Counted from the first letter of the stretch, positions 9,731-18,793 are shown. The stretch: DNA of 64,000 nt from an uncultured Armatimonadota bacterium (GCA_903904815.1 CAIVDU010000036.1:100346-164345), one strand, 5' to 3'. The notes: generated from the sequence alone by a model not told the origin. Translations and numbers: made by a program.

Positions 9731-11251
9731 TCAGCGAATCCGGAGTTCGAGAAGCAACGGATCACCCGCTCGAGTGTTACTTCGAGCAACCGCTTGCAAA
9801 CGAACCGTTCGTTCTGCAGATTGTACGTTTTTTACGATCTTGATGATTTGGCCCCCGTCGACGTTGCCAAAACTGTCATCGCTGCTCGGGAGCAAATGAT
9901 CGGTCTTTACGCGGTCTCGGACCTTCTGGCGGAGAAACTCGGTGATCCGGGCCAGGATGATCTGTTCGCTGCTGGTCCCGTCGATACGGGTTTCCGCAAC
10001 AACTTGACCACCCTTATAGATCAGCGGGTTCGGATAGGCGGTGAGATCGATCGATACCGGTTCGCCTTCGAAGGCGTTGTAGGTCGATGTGGCCACCAAA
10101 ACCTGTTCCGAAGGTCGCCCGGCGACCCGACGAACCATGTTGCCGATGATGGCTTCTGGTGGAACCTCTTGTTGTGTCCTGGGGTCCTCTCGTTGAAAAA
10201 TGGCTGCTGCCGGCATATCGACCCCTCGGCCCTTGGCCCCGCGGCTCTCGGCAAGCGTCCTTGCCGAGCGCAGCAGATTTGTGATCGCGTCTCTCACCTC
10301 GGAGGCGCCAATGTGCGCCGGCAGGCTGATGCGAGCCAGTTCCTCGTGGGCCGAGAAGGTAAGCGGATGTTCACGACTCCAGGCAACCGAGTTATCGAGC
10401 TTCAGTCGCTCCTCTTGGAAGAGTCGTAGCTCCGTCGCATTTTCCGTGAGCTGCGTTGTCTGAGCATCGATCTCGGAATTGAGCCGTACGAGCGAGTCGG
10501 CGACCTCCTTGTACTTTGTCTCAAGGTCGTCTCGCTTCGCCTGCAGTTCGGCATTGCTCGTGATCAGTGCAATGTTGTCTTTTGTAACCTTGGTGTTGTA
10601 GGCCTCGATGTCTTTGCTCTTGCTTGAGAGCTCGGCGTAGCTCGAGGTGAGTCCGTGGTAAAGGTTCTGGAGGCCGACGTACTGTTTGCGGATGTCGGCA
10701 AGTGCGTGCTCGGCCTGAGTTCGCTGCGCCTCCGTCGCGGTTAGGCTTGCCGTGCTTGCCAAGAACTGTGCCTGCACGGCGTCCAGTTTGCGTCGGAGCT
10801 TAAGGGCGGCTTCACGATTGGCGGCAATCTGCTTTTGGAGGTCGAGGGTCTTGGCATCAAGTTGCTTGAGAGTAGCCCGAGCCCGTCCGATCTCAAGTTT
10901 GCGCAGTGCGCTGTCTCGCTGAAGGCCCTTATTCTGACGATCAATCTGCTCTCGGTCTCGGTCCGCTGCTTCTCGCTGTGCCACTGCATCGTTCAACTTT
11001 CGGATCGCGATGCGACCTTCCTGTATCCACTGGCGAACATCGGAACTCGATGCGTACACGAGACCAATCGTGAAAACCGAGATCAGGAATCCTGAGGAGA
11101 CCACGCCGAGAGCCGCCGTGTGCTTCGGGCGCAGTCGACCCAGGCGCAACCGCTTCTTGCCCAGTTTGCGACCGAGCCAGTCCGCGAAATACGCGATGCC
11201 ACCGCTGACCAATGCGATCAGGGCCAAAAAGGCAAAAGTGACGAGATCCAC
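9731..11251 (-). CDS. DUF3084 coiled-coil membrane protein
   Basis: A 506-residue protein. Two N-terminal hydrophobic helices (LVTFAFLALIALVSGGIAYFADWLG and AALGVVSSGFLISVFTIGLVYA) flank a very basic loop (RKLGKKRLRLGRLRPKH). A long coiled coil of about 200 residues follows (KQLDAKTLDLQKQIAANREA, LSSKSKDIEAYNTK), then a globular domain with LTFSAHEELARISLPAHIG. This is the DUF3084 layout seen in cyanobacteria and a few deep lineages; the function is unknown. It lies 12 bases after the LptF/G-like permease and one base before the YqgF-like gene, which argues for an envelope-linked role, perhaps as a periplasmic spacer or scaffold. Confidence 0.82.
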   Translation of the reverse strand: MDLVTFAFLALIALVSGGIAYFADWLGRKLGKKRLRLGRLRPKHTAALGVVSSGFLISVFTIGLVYASSSDVRQWIQEGRIAIRKLNDAVAQREAADRDREQIDRQNKGLQRDSALRKLEIGRARATLKQLDAKTLDLQKQIAANREAALKLRRKLDAVQAQFLASTASLTATEAQRTQAEHALADIRKQYVGLQNLYHGLTSSYAELSSKSKDIEAYNTKVTKDNIALITSNAELQAKRDDLETKYKEVADSLVRLNSEIDAQTTQLTENATELRLFQEERLKLDNSVAWSREHPLTFSAHEELARISLPAHIGASEVRDAITNLLRSARTLAESRGAKGRGVDMPAAAIFQREDPRTQQEVPPEAIIGNMVRRVAGRPSEQVLVATSTYNAFEGEPVSIDLTAYPNPLIYKGGQVVAETRIDGTSSEQIILARITEFLRQKVRDRVKTDHLLPSSDDSFGNVDGGQIIKIVKNVQSAERTVRLQAVARSNTRAGDPLLLELRIR

Positions 11252-11263
11252 AGAATTCTTTAA

Positions 11264-12412
11264 TTAGCCGTTGCGTCTTCTCATGATGACGACCGTAGCG
11301 ACTATTCCGATTGCAAGTGGTGAAAAACTTGCAACCCAAGCGGGGATTGCGCCGCCCAGTGCCCAGACGCTCATGAAACTGGCAAGCATGAAATACCCAA
11401 AGATGATGGCGACTGCGAGCGCGAAACCCGCCGCTGTTCCTGTTCGGTGATTCCGAATGCCCAACACCGCGCCCAGGCTACCGAACACAAGTGCCGCCAA
11501 CGGAACCGCTATTTTGTTCCAATAACCGTACCAGAAATTCGCAATATCCTTGGGAGAGCGGTCGCCTCTCTTGGTGTGGGCTTCGATCTTTGCTCGAAGC
11601 TCATTCATGCTCAGTGCGTCGAAATTGTCGTCTTTGATCGTAATCAGTGCGCCAAACGTCATTCCGATCTCTGGAACTTGACCCGGCCAGACCTCCCCTT
11701 TCACGTCGGCATCTAAGCGAGGATCGACCAAAGAGGTGATGTGAGCCCCGAACGGGATCAAAAAACGTTTTGGATCACTGGTACCCGCCCATCGCACAAC
11801 AGGCGCCGTCATCACTTCGCTGGCCTTCCCGTCTGGACCGAATGCGACAATGGCCACGTCGTGCAGTTCGCCGGTGCCTACGTTGACATGAACCGCGCTT
11901 ATCGAAAGTGTGAGCTTGTTCTTGGTGTATAGCGGCAGAACTTGAGGATCGCCATCGCCCTTCGTCTGGATGTGCTGGATCTGATACTCGATCGAAACCG
12001 CTTTTCGAGCCGCGAAGGGAACCACGACCTCATCGAAGGCAAAGGTCAGGGCTGCGATCAAAATAGAGAACACCGCAACCGGAAGAATGATACGGAAGAG
12101 GCTTGCTCCACTCGCCCGCAGGGCCACAATCTCGCTGTCCGAACTGAGTCGTCCAAATGCGAGAAGCGCGGACAGGAGCATGGCCATCGAGAAAGTCTTG
12201 ACGACCATCGCCGGAAGGTACATCGCCGTCAATTCGAGGACGAGAGTCGCGGGAATGCCACCCACCAAGAATCCGGCTAGTCGCCCGAGATAGGTGGCGG
12301 CGACGAGGAGGGAAGCAAACATCCCTACTCCGAAAACCCAGGGCCCGATCAGCTCTTTAACGATCAGTCGATCGATTTGCGGAAGTCTAATCGGTCGTCT
12401 CCTCAGCGCCAT
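11264..12412 (-). CDS. LptF/LptG family lipopolysaccharide-export permease
   Basis: About 382 residues from ATG 12412. The family signatures are IDRLIVKELIGPWVFGVGMFASLLVA in helix 1, a central periplasmic beta domain (about residues 130-270) and three C-terminal helices with IAVPLAALVFGSLGAVLGIRNHRTG. LptF and LptG form the membrane part of the Lpt ABC exporter; only one permease gene is present here, so it may act as a homodimer or its partner lies elsewhere. Its start lies inside lptB (26-base overlap), a tight coupling with the ATPase. Longer in-frame starts exist but the added residues are low-complexity. Confidence 0.88.
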   Translation of the reverse strand: MALRRRPIRLPQIDRLIVKELIGPWVFGVGMFASLLVAATYLGRLAGFLVGGIPATLVLELTAMYLPAMVVKTFSMAMLLSALLAFGRLSSDSEIVALRASGASLFRIILPVAVFSILIAALTFAFDEVVVPFAARKAVSIEYQIQHIQTKGDGDPQVLPLYTKNKLTLSISAVHVNVGTGELHDVAIVAFGPDGKASEVMTAPVVRWAGTSDPKRFLIPFGAHITSLVDPRLDADVKGEVWPGQVPEIGMTFGALITIKDDNFDALSMNELRAKIEAHTKRGDRSPKDIANFWYGYWNKIAVPLAALVFGSLGAVLGIRNHRTGTAAGFALAVAIIFGYFMLASFMSVWALGGAIPAWVASFSPLAIGIVATVVIMRRRNG

Positions 12413-13184
12413 CGTCGTTCGTCTCTTCGTCATGGACGATGGTCTCATCATCGTCGCCATCCGAATAGAGCTCAAACTGCTGGCCAAGGTAGTGTTTTCG
12501 AACCAGGAAGTTCGAAGCGATGTCGCTCGCCGTTCCTTGTTCCAGAATCTGACCGTCGATCAGGATGTAGTTGCGATCGGTAATCCTCAGAGTCGCCGCG
12601 ACATTGTGGTCGGTGATTAGGATTCCGATCCCTCTTCTCTTCAACCGGAAGATGATCTCCTGGATCTCCTCGATCGTGACCGGGTCGATGCCCGTAAAGG
12701 GTTCGTCGAGGAGAATGAATTTAGGTTCGGTCGCCAGCGCGCGAGCGATCTCAACGCGGCGTCTTTCTCCGCCCGACAACACATTGCCCTGGCTCCGCAA
12801 GATATGGCCAATGTGCAACTCTTCGCACAGCGATTTGATCTTTGCGGCGATCTCATTTTCCGATCGCTTCTCCAGTTCAAGGACGAGGCGAAGATTATCT
12901 TCTACGCTCAACTTCCGGAAAACGCTGGCTTCTTGGGGCAGATATCCGACGCCCGCCCGGGCCCGCTTGTACATCGGCCAGAGCGTCACGTCTTCGTCGT
13001 CAAGAAACACTCGACCAGAAGTCGGTTTGACCAAGCCAGTGGTCATGTAGAACGTGGTGGTCTTGCCTGCGCCGTTCGGGCCGAGAAGACCAACGATTTC
13101 ACCCTGGCTGACGTCGAAGGAGACTCCCTTGACGACTTCACGACCCTTATAGGCTTTGCATAGATCTTTGGCGGTGATGGTCAT
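12387..13184 (-). CDS. lptB: LPS export ABC transporter ATP-binding protein
   Basis: A 265-residue ABC ATPase. The Walker A is GLLGPNGAGKTTTFYM, the Q-loop region is GYLPQEASVF, the signature is LSGGERRRVEIARALA, and Walker B is FILLDEPFTGIDP with the H-loop in ITDHNVAATL. The GIGILITDHNV and EASVFRKLSVEDNL wording is characteristic of LptB. The C-terminus carries an extra acidic tail (YSDGDDDETIVHDEETNDDGAEE) not needed for the ATPase fold. It overlaps the preceding OstA-like gene by 4 bases and the permease by 26. Confidence 0.95.
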   Translation of the reverse strand: MTITAKDLCKAYKGREVVKGVSFDVSQGEIVGLLGPNGAGKTTTFYMTTGLVKPTSGRVFLDDEDVTLWPMYKRARAGVGYLPQEASVFRKLSVEDNLRLVLELEKRSENEIAAKIKSLCEELHIGHILRSQGNVLSGGERRRVEIARALATEPKFILLDEPFTGIDPVTIEEIQEIIFRLKRRGIGILITDHNVAATLRITDRNYILIDGQILEQGTASDIASNFLVRKHYLGQQFELYSDGDDDETIVHDEETNDDGAEETTD

Positions 13185-14083
13185 CGTTGCTTTACCTTGA
13201 TCGGATAAGTTGTCTTAAACGGGGCCCCGAGTCCTTCCGCCTCAACCGGTTCAAGACTGGAGTCAAATCTGAACCGAACCTGCTTCCCACCGAGATGGAG
13301 CGTGCCCATATCGTCCGTGATGACGAAATCCACGTTGCCCTCGGCAAAGATCGTTTCTCCGGTAGCGTCCGTCACGATTCGCAGCCGATCGCAGTGTCCA
13401 TTGAGCGTATATCTCGACTTGGACTTCTCTTCCTTGATCGTTTCAGTTCGAATCGAGCTAAACGTGACCGGCCCCTCGAATTCTCCGGATTTGATCGCAT
13501 GAATACCTGCGTTGGGCCGAGGGTCCACCGTCATGCGACCGCTGGAGGCATGAAGGCTCAGGTCTTGGAGATAGCTCTGCGTCATCGGCAAGTTATTTTT
13601 TTGGATCGCGCGGGTTCCTTCTCCGTGGGACGTCAGCATTAATGCAGAAGGAATTTTGAGTTCACCCTCATTCGCGGAACCTTCGTAGTCGGTCCGGTCC
13701 GAGTCGAGTTCGAATCGATTGGTCTCCGTCTCCGTTGTAGTTGGCGCGACCGTTCTACTCTTCTCGCGGAAAGCTCGGGCGATCGCGGAATCCATGATGA
13801 ACTGCGAAGTCTCCGCTGTTTGGGATCTCTTGAGAAAGTAAGTCTTCTTATCGAGTGGTTCGGCAGTGCCGGAAAGGCGGTTCGCACGAATCGTCAAGCC
13901 ACTTGAATTCAGCTTAATGAGGGCAGGGGAACCAGAGCCGCTCGCAGTGATCGCTCCTTGGGGCCTGTACGAAAATTCATAGCCCTTTGACAAGCCAGAG
14001 ATTTCGAGCGAGCCGTCGCTGGAGGTGTAGCCGAAGAGATCTTCCGGTGTCTGGAGCATCAATGCGATGGCGAGCGCAATCAT
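13181..14083 (-). CDS. OstA/LptA-like periplasmic protein
   Basis: A 300-residue exported protein with a short N-terminal hydrophobic segment (MIALAIALMLQ) and repeated beta-strand patterns. The C-terminal stretch HCDRLRIVTDATGETIFAEGNVDFVITDDMGTL and QVRFRFD is the OstA-like beta-jellyroll signature shared by LptA, LptC and the LptD N-domain, which bridge LPS across the periplasm. It is directly before lptB with a 4-base overlap, supporting an Lpt bridge role. It is longer than E. coli LptA (185 residues) and may contain two such repeats. Confidence 0.7.
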   Translation of the reverse strand: MIALAIALMLQTPEDLFGYTSSDGSLEISGLSKGYEFSYRPQGAITASGSGSPALIKLNSSGLTIRANRLSGTAEPLDKKTYFLKRSQTAETSQFIMDSAIARAFREKSRTVAPTTTETETNRFELDSDRTDYEGSANEGELKIPSALMLTSHGEGTRAIQKNNLPMTQSYLQDLSLHASSGRMTVDPRPNAGIHAIKSGEFEGPVTFSSIRTETIKEEKSKSRYTLNGHCDRLRIVTDATGETIFAEGNVDFVITDDMGTLHLGGKQVRFRFDSSLEPVEAEGLGAPFKTTYPIKVKQR

Positions 14084-14841
14084 TTGAAAGGGTCTCCGAG
14101 GTCGAAGTGAGTGAATTTGCCCTGATCATTGAGGAACAGGGTTAGCTTGGTGATGCCGGTCGCCATGCCAGCGTCGCTGTCACCTTCACCATGCATTTTG
14201 ATCTTGCCGGTCATCACGATCGTCGCCGGACTCTGAGCGTGGTCCAAGACCAGGTGATCGCCCGTAGCAATGATGTGCCCCGTTTCCTTTCCAGATTGAA
14301 GAATGTCGATTTTGACGGAGCCGTCCAGAACCGCCTTTCGAAGCGCCTGCTGGACATTCTCTTTCCGCATGTCGAAGTCCACAATTCCGTGATCGCCAAC
14401 GAGTCGGACATTCGACTTCTCTGTTCCGGTATCTGTGATCTCGACCGGACCGGCTATCTTGAGGTGCCCTATCTTTTCGTCCCCGTCAAACGTAAATCGG
14501 GAGCCGTTGATCGTGGTCACGTCCACCGATTTTCCGTGCTGGATGGTACGGATCACCGTCGTTCTTCCGGTGGTTTCGACGTGCCGCAACACCTGCTTAC
14601 GAGATCCGTGGGTTGGGCCAAGTTCACCCCGAAGGGCGTCGGCAGAAAAGGAGAGTTGCTTGGACGAAGCCTTGGCATGGCCACGAAAGAGAAACTGCGT
14701 CACCTTCGTCAGAGGATTCGACGACACCCCGCCAATACCCGCATCGAAAACGAATCCACTCGTCGGTACTTCAACGTGAACTTCGGCAAAGCATGGAGCC
14801 GCCACGGCGACAAGAAGGGCAGAAAAAAGGACGACTCTCAT
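14080..14841 (-). CDS. OstA/LptA-like periplasmic protein with signal peptide
   Basis: A 253-residue protein with a clear Sec signal (MRVVLFSALLVAVAAPCFAEV, cleavage after CFA). Beta-rich repeats follow: FRGHAKASSKQLSFSADALRGEL, VDVTTINGSRFTF and HIIATGDHLVLDHAQSPATIVMTGKIKM. These fit the OstA/LptA organisation, in which each strand pair holds lipid A acyl chains in a groove. It overlaps both neighbours by 4 bases. It may be LptA proper, with the two flanking OstA-like proteins acting as LptC-like or extra bridge segments; the assignment within the trio is inference. Confidence 0.7.
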   Translation of the reverse strand: MRVVLFSALLVAVAAPCFAEVHVEVPTSGFVFDAGIGGVSSNPLTKVTQFLFRGHAKASSKQLSFSADALRGELGPTHGSRKQVLRHVETTGRTTVIRTIQHGKSVDVTTINGSRFTFDGDEKIGHLKIAGPVEITDTGTEKSNVRLVGDHGIVDFDMRKENVQQALRKAVLDGSVKIDILQSGKETGHIIATGDHLVLDHAQSPATIVMTGKIKMHGEGDSDAGMATGITKLTLFLNDQGKFTHFDLGDPFK

Positions 14842-15449
14842 AGTTTTTGCCCGAATAGCTCGGGCGAAGCGATCTGGTTCAAGTCCTCAGTCGCCCAAGC
14901 TTCGGGAAGGGAACCCGATGTTCCGTTGGCCGTGTTGTACCTCACGTTTCCAATCGCCTTAAACATGTGTTTATTCGCCTCGAATCGCAAACGATCGCAG
15001 TACAGATCAGCCCGGCGCGCCTTGTTGTGAACCACGACGTGTCCCGCTAAAGTGAGGACGTCGAGATCCTTCGATTTCGGTATCGAGCGGCTAGCGCGAG
15101 CGCTGTCGGCCGAAAAGGTGGTCTTTTGCCCATCCTTCGTGATTTCCCCCGTCACCTTGCCAGTAACCCCGTTTTGGAGGTCTGCGGTTCCAAACGACCC
15201 ATCCGACTGGACCGTTAGGCCCACCGTCGCGATCACCCGGTCCGTATGGATCCTGTAATACAGATCTCGCTTTGGGAGCGGTCCCCGGACTTCGTACGTG
15301 ACATCGGTGGCCGTCACCGTTTCTGGGGTGGTTGGGGGAACCGGAGGGGTCTTCACCTTAGTCGTCGTGTGGCCAGAAGTTCCGCACCCACCCACGCAGA
15401 GTCCGGCCCCAAGCACGGATACCATGACGAGAAACGGAAGTCGTGGCAC
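14838..15449 (-). CDS. LptC/LptA-like lipoprotein
   Basis: About 203 residues from GTG 15449. The hydrophobic leader ends in the lipobox VGGC (VLGAGLCVGGCGTSG), so the mature protein would be lipid-anchored. The linker is Thr/Pro-rich (KTPPVPPTTPE). Beta-strand repeats follow, including LTLAGHVVVHNKARRADLYCDRLRFEANKHMFKAIGNVRY, in the OstA pattern. The GTG at 15449 lies 4 bases after the rlmN stop; starts further upstream would overlap rlmN and spoil the signal peptide, while ATG 15425 would shorten it. Anchoring by a lipid replaces the transmembrane helix of classical LptC. Confidence 0.68.
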   Translation of the reverse strand: MPRLPFLVMVSVLGAGLCVGGCGTSGHTTTKVKTPPVPPTTPETVTATDVTYEVRGPLPKRDLYYRIHTDRVIATVGLTVQSDGSFGTADLQNGVTGKVTGEITKDGQKTTFSADSARASRSIPKSKDLDVLTLAGHVVVHNKARRADLYCDRLRFEANKHMFKAIGNVRYNTANGTSGSLPEAWATEDLNQIASPELFGQKL

Positions 15450-15453
15450 GGCT

Positions 15454-16530
15454 CTAGGAATGCACCGGCAGGCTCGTGGCGCCCGTTCGCTTGGCAAATC
15501 GGCCCCCGTGTTGGCCAGCGAGCTGTCCGCAGGCAGCGGCGATGTCGTGGCCCCGCTCCACCCGCTCGGTCACGTTCACGCCTCTTCCTTCAAGAATCGA
15601 TCTAAATGCTCTCACTCGTTCTCTTTCAGGACGAGCGAAACCCTGTTCCGTATCCACCCAGTTGAACGGAATGAGGTTGACCACACTGGGGACGCCCTTG
15701 ACGAGCTGAGCGAGTTCGTGTGCTTGATCGGGGGTATCAGTGATTCCCTTGATCAGGAGGTACTCGATGGTGATCTTTCGCCCGGTCGACTTTTGGTAGT
15801 CCCGCATGGCGCCCATGACTTCCTTTACCGGCCATTTATGGTTGACCGGCATCAGACGGTCTCGAATGGAGTCAATCGGACTGTGAAGTGAAAGCGCCAA
15901 GTGAATCGGCATCTGCTCGTTCGCCAATTCCCGGATTTGTGGAACCAGACCGACCGTGCTGACGGTCAGGTGGCGATAGCTCAGTCCCACTTCATCATGT
16001 AGAAGTCGTAGCGATTTGACCACGTTCTCGAGGTTCAGCAGCGGCTCGCCCATCCCCATGAACACCACGTGGGAGATTCTTCGAGGGCTCAATCGCTGAA
16101 GCAGTAGATACTGGCCGACGATCTCACTTGCGTCGAGATTGCGATCGAAACCGCCCAAGCCGGTAGCGCAAAACTTGCAACCCATCGGACAGCCCACCTG
16201 GCTCGAGATACAGCAGGACACTCGGTCCGCGTAGGGCAACAAAACACATTCATAAACCGCGTTGTCGCCTCGGTGAACCAGGAGTTTCTCAACCCCATCC
16301 GTCGATTTTCTGTGAGTCGCAATGTGGAGAGGTTGGCTGACGAACCTTTGGGCCAGCTCTTCTCGCAGTCCCTGGGGAAGGTCGCCCATTTCGGCGAAGT
16401 CCTCCTCTGCGCGGGCATACAGCCTATGCGCCAACTGTTTGGCTCGAAGCTTGGCGTCAGGACGAGCTCCCAAGACCTCCATCAGTTCTTCGCGCCCTAA
16501 CCCAACAAGGCTTGGCTTCAGCTCTTCCAC
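15454..16530 (-). CDS. rlmN: Dual-specificity 23S rRNA/tRNA adenine-C2 methyltransferase
   Basis: A radical-SAM enzyme methylating A2503 of 23S rRNA and A37 of some tRNAs. The [4Fe-4S] motif is CPMGCKFCATG, with GMGEPLLNLENV and the C-terminal catalytic cysteine in HDIAAACGQLAG. The N-terminal helix-hairpin region begins VGLGREELMEVLGARPDAKLRAKQLAHRLY. The frame stays open to an ATG at 16614, but conservation begins near residue 30, so GTG 16530 is given; the true start could be anywhere between. The longer form would overlap the divergent gene at 16597. It is the first gene of the envelope operon; the functional link to Lpt is not obvious. Confidence 0.93.
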   Translation of the reverse strand: MEELKPSLVGLGREELMEVLGARPDAKLRAKQLAHRLYARAEEDFAEMGDLPQGLREELAQRFVSQPLHIATHRKSTDGVEKLLVHRGDNAVYECVLLPYADRVSCCISSQVGCPMGCKFCATGLGGFDRNLDASEIVGQYLLLQRLSPRRISHVVFMGMGEPLLNLENVVKSLRLLHDEVGLSYRHLTVSTVGLVPQIRELANEQMPIHLALSLHSPIDSIRDRLMPVNHKWPVKEVMGAMRDYQKSTGRKITIEYLLIKGITDTPDQAHELAQLVKGVPSVVNLIPFNWVDTEQGFARPERERVRAFRSILEGRGVNVTERVERGHDIAAACGQLAGQHGGRFAKRTGATSLPVHS

Positions 16531-16596
16531 CCAAGGATTGTACCGTCCGACATATTCGCGAATTGGTTTTCTGTCCCGAGACGTCTGAATCCCGTA

Positions 16597-16881
16597 ATGA
16601 ATGCAGTTCGACAAAAACAGACATGGTTAGCCACAGGTGCGGCGGTTTTGGCCGTGTCCTTCTTCCTCGCCTTCGAGCGAAGCTCCGCTCAGGTAGGCCG
16701 AGCAGACGCTCTTCGATCGACTGAGGCAGCCGTTCCGGTTGCCGTTAGCAAGCAGGCTGGCGCAGGAAGTTCGGGTTCGATCCTCATGGATGGCGATTGG
16801 CTGTACATCGTGCACGGAAATCATCTCTACAAGGTTCAGAAGTCCACGATGAGTGTCTTTCAGACCATCGATCTCAACTAA
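16597..16881 (+). CDS. Small exported protein, 94 residues
   Basis: Unrecognised. It has a signal-peptide-like start (LATGAAVLAVSFFLAFERSSAQ) and a conserved-looking end, SSGSILMDGDWLYIVHGNHLYKVQKSTMSVFQTIDLN, reminiscent of a single blade of a beta-propeller or a display-type repeat. It diverges from rlmN and its last 8 bases overlap the end of the convergent DUF1801 gene. The translation is coherent with a signal peptide plus strand pattern, which supports a real gene, but no ribosome site is evident. Confidence 0.55.
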   Translation: MNAVRQKQTWLATGAAVLAVSFFLAFERSSAQVGRADALRSTEAAVPVAVSKQAGAGSSGSILMDGDWLYIVHGNHLYKVQKSTMSVFQTIDLN

Positions 16882-17317
16882 GCTTCTTCTTGGATTTTGC
16901 CTTCCGGCTCTCGTCTCGTTGGGCGAGGGCCTTCGCTACGTTACTGGCTCCGCCAGTGAGAATGTCCTTTATCGAATCGAGTGGAAGTTCACGAGCATGC
17001 TTGAACAACAGGCAGCTCTTACCGCTTAGAAACTTCTTTAGGGCGACTCCGTGCCGCTCGTGGTAAACCGCCGAACAGTAATAGGGCAACATGTGGAAGG
17101 TCGTTTTTCCGTTGGCACGGGGTCCCAATGCGTACACCGAATAGCCTTTTGGGTCGTTATAGACGAGCAGCCCCCCGTACCACTTGTCGGTGCAGACCTG
17201 CTCATCCAGGTCAGGTTCACATTGCAGGACCAGTGACCGGAGGATTTGAATCGACTCCGCCTGGTTTTCATCGACCTTGCCTAGATACTCAGAAATCTGC
17301 TCCGTTGACAGCGCCAT
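16874..17317 (-). CDS. DUF1801-like (YdhG/YjbR-type fold) protein
   Basis: A 147-residue cytoplasmic protein. Features include EYLGKVDENQAESIQILRSLVLQ at the start, a central CTDKWYGGLLVYNDPKGYSVYALGPRANGKTTFHML, and GVALKKFLSGKSCLLFKHARELPLDSIKDIL at the end. This order (helical start, substrate-like WYG/GY strands, then GK-C-L/F and P-L-D-x-I) matches DUF1801 proteins, which lack a settled biochemical function. The basic tail (RDESRKAKSKKKLS) is extra. TAAGAT lies 7 bases before the ATG and an AGGAG overlaps that interval. Confidence 0.65.
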   Translation of the reverse strand: MALSTEQISEYLGKVDENQAESIQILRSLVLQCEPDLDEQVCTDKWYGGLLVYNDPKGYSVYALGPRANGKTTFHMLPYYCSAVYHERHGVALKKFLSGKSCLLFKHARELPLDSIKDILTGGASNVAKALAQRDESRKAKSKKKLS

Positions 17318-17351
17318 GACTCCTATCTTAACCTCGGTTGAGCCGGTGCCT

Positions 17352-17357
17352 TATACT
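17352..17357 (+). promoter_or_regulatory. -10 element (TATACT) for leaderless pepP start
   Basis: TATACT ends 6 bases before ATG 17364, with no Shine-Dalgarno between them, so the transcript would start at the start codon. Confidence 0.5.
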
Positions 17358-17363
17358 TAACCG

Positions 17364-18749
17364 ATGCCCATCGGCCTGCTACTCGCTGCGGTTTGTCTGA
17401 AACAGACCGCCACCCAATACCCCGTCTTTGAAAAGGACAAACTTCCGCCCGCCTTGTACCGGCAAAGACGCGAAGCGATCAAGCAAACGATTGGTCCCGA
17501 TGGCATCGGACTGCTTTTCACCAATCCCGAACGAAATCGCAACAATGACGACGACTTTCGGTTCCGGGGGGACTCCAATTTCCTTTACCTGACCGGCTTC
17601 GAAGAGCCCGACGCAGCCCTTCTCCTAGTGCCCGGTGGTGTTGAGGTTGATGGGAAAAGAGTCACCGAGGTCCTGTTCTGCAACGAGAGCAATCAAGAGT
17701 CGATCACCTGGAACGGATACCGCATGGGATCCAAAGAGGCGCCTGGGCTGACCGGCATTGAATTCGCCGTCACAAACTCTCGCTTTAACGACATCTTGAG
17801 TTCGGTCCATCCAGCGAAGCTGTGGGAAACCGCCCTTCCCACCGGGGCGACCGGAGAACTCGACCAGATGATCTCGATTGCTCAAGCTTGGGCAGGTCAA
17901 CAGAAACTCGCTCCGACTCACATGGAAAGTGCGCTGTCGAAGTTGAGGGTCGTCAAGTCCGCCGAAGAACTGACGCTCATGAGGCATGCGGCGGAGGTCT
18001 CCGCTGAAGCCCACGTGGAGGCGATGCGGGCTTGCCGGCCCGGTTTGAGGGAGTACCAGTTGCAAGCGCTCCTGGAATACGTCTTTACGGCAAACGGATG
18101 CGAGTCGACGGCCTACAACTCCATCGTGGGTTCGGGGCCCAACTCGTGCATCCTTCACTATGAGGACGACCGGAGGCTCATGCAGGACGGTGATCTCGTG
18201 TGCATCGACGCTGCCGGAGAGTTTCATGGCTACGCCGCCGACGTCACGCGGACGTATCCGGTGAATGGTCACTTCACCGCGCCTCAGAAAGAGATCTACG
18301 AGATCGTCCGCAAAGCCCAGGAAGCCGGCATCAACGAGTGTCGATCCGGGAAGCCCTTCAATTCGACCCACGCTGCTGCTCGCAAAGTCTTGATAGAAGG
18401 GTTAAAGGGTCTCGGAATCATCACAAAAGATGCCGAATTGGGTCGGTATTTCATGCATGGCACTAGCCACTACGTCGGCCTCGACGTTCACGATGCTCAC
18501 GGTTCGAATACCCTTCAGCCTGGCGCGGTCCTCACGGTGGAACCAGGAATCTACATCCGAGAGGGAAGCCCGTGTCCCTCGAAGTATTGGAACATCGGAA
18601 TTCGTATCGAGGACGACATCCTCGTTACAACCGGAGAGCCGGTGATCCTTTCTAAAGCGGCTCCGCGATCAATCCCCGAGATCGAGAAGCTTATGAAGGA
18701 CAAGAAGCTGGGCGCGCTCGCGCCCCTGCCTCTTGATCCCAAAGGTTAG
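17364..18749 (+). CDS. pepP: Xaa-Pro aminopeptidase (M24B)
   Basis: A 461-residue metallopeptidase removing N-terminal residues before proline. The N-terminal creatinase-like domain (about 30-175) has FRFRGDSNFLYLTGFEEPDAALLLVPG. The pita-bread catalytic domain carries the five dinuclear-metal ligands: Asp in CIDAAGEFHGYAADVTRTYP (two), His in HGTSHYVGLDVHD, Glu in LTVEPGIYI and Glu in GIRIEDDILVT. The first 12 residues are hydrophobic (PIGLLLAAVCL) and may be an export signal, unusual for a normally cytoplasmic enzyme. It stands alone and probably has a leaderless mRNA. Confidence 0.93.
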   Translation: MPIGLLLAAVCLKQTATQYPVFEKDKLPPALYRQRREAIKQTIGPDGIGLLFTNPERNRNNDDDFRFRGDSNFLYLTGFEEPDAALLLVPGGVEVDGKRVTEVLFCNESNQESITWNGYRMGSKEAPGLTGIEFAVTNSRFNDILSSVHPAKLWETALPTGATGELDQMISIAQAWAGQQKLAPTHMESALSKLRVVKSAEELTLMRHAAEVSAEAHVEAMRACRPGLREYQLQALLEYVFTANGCESTAYNSIVGSGPNSCILHYEDDRRLMQDGDLVCIDAAGEFHGYAADVTRTYPVNGHFTAPQKEIYEIVRKAQEAGINECRSGKPFNSTHAAARKVLIEGLKGLGIITKDAELGRYFMHGTSHYVGLDVHDAHGSNTLQPGAVLTVEPGIYIREGSPCPSKYWNIGIRIEDDILVTTGEPVILSKAAPRSIPEIEKLMKDKKLGALAPLPLDPKG

Positions 18750-18793
18750 CCCACTATTCGGCTTAGACGCAACTTGCGACGCTGGGAAAGTCG

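Noticed and set aside
17625..18371. 248-residue open frame on the minus strand
   Set aside because: Antisense shadow of the aminopeptidase gene.
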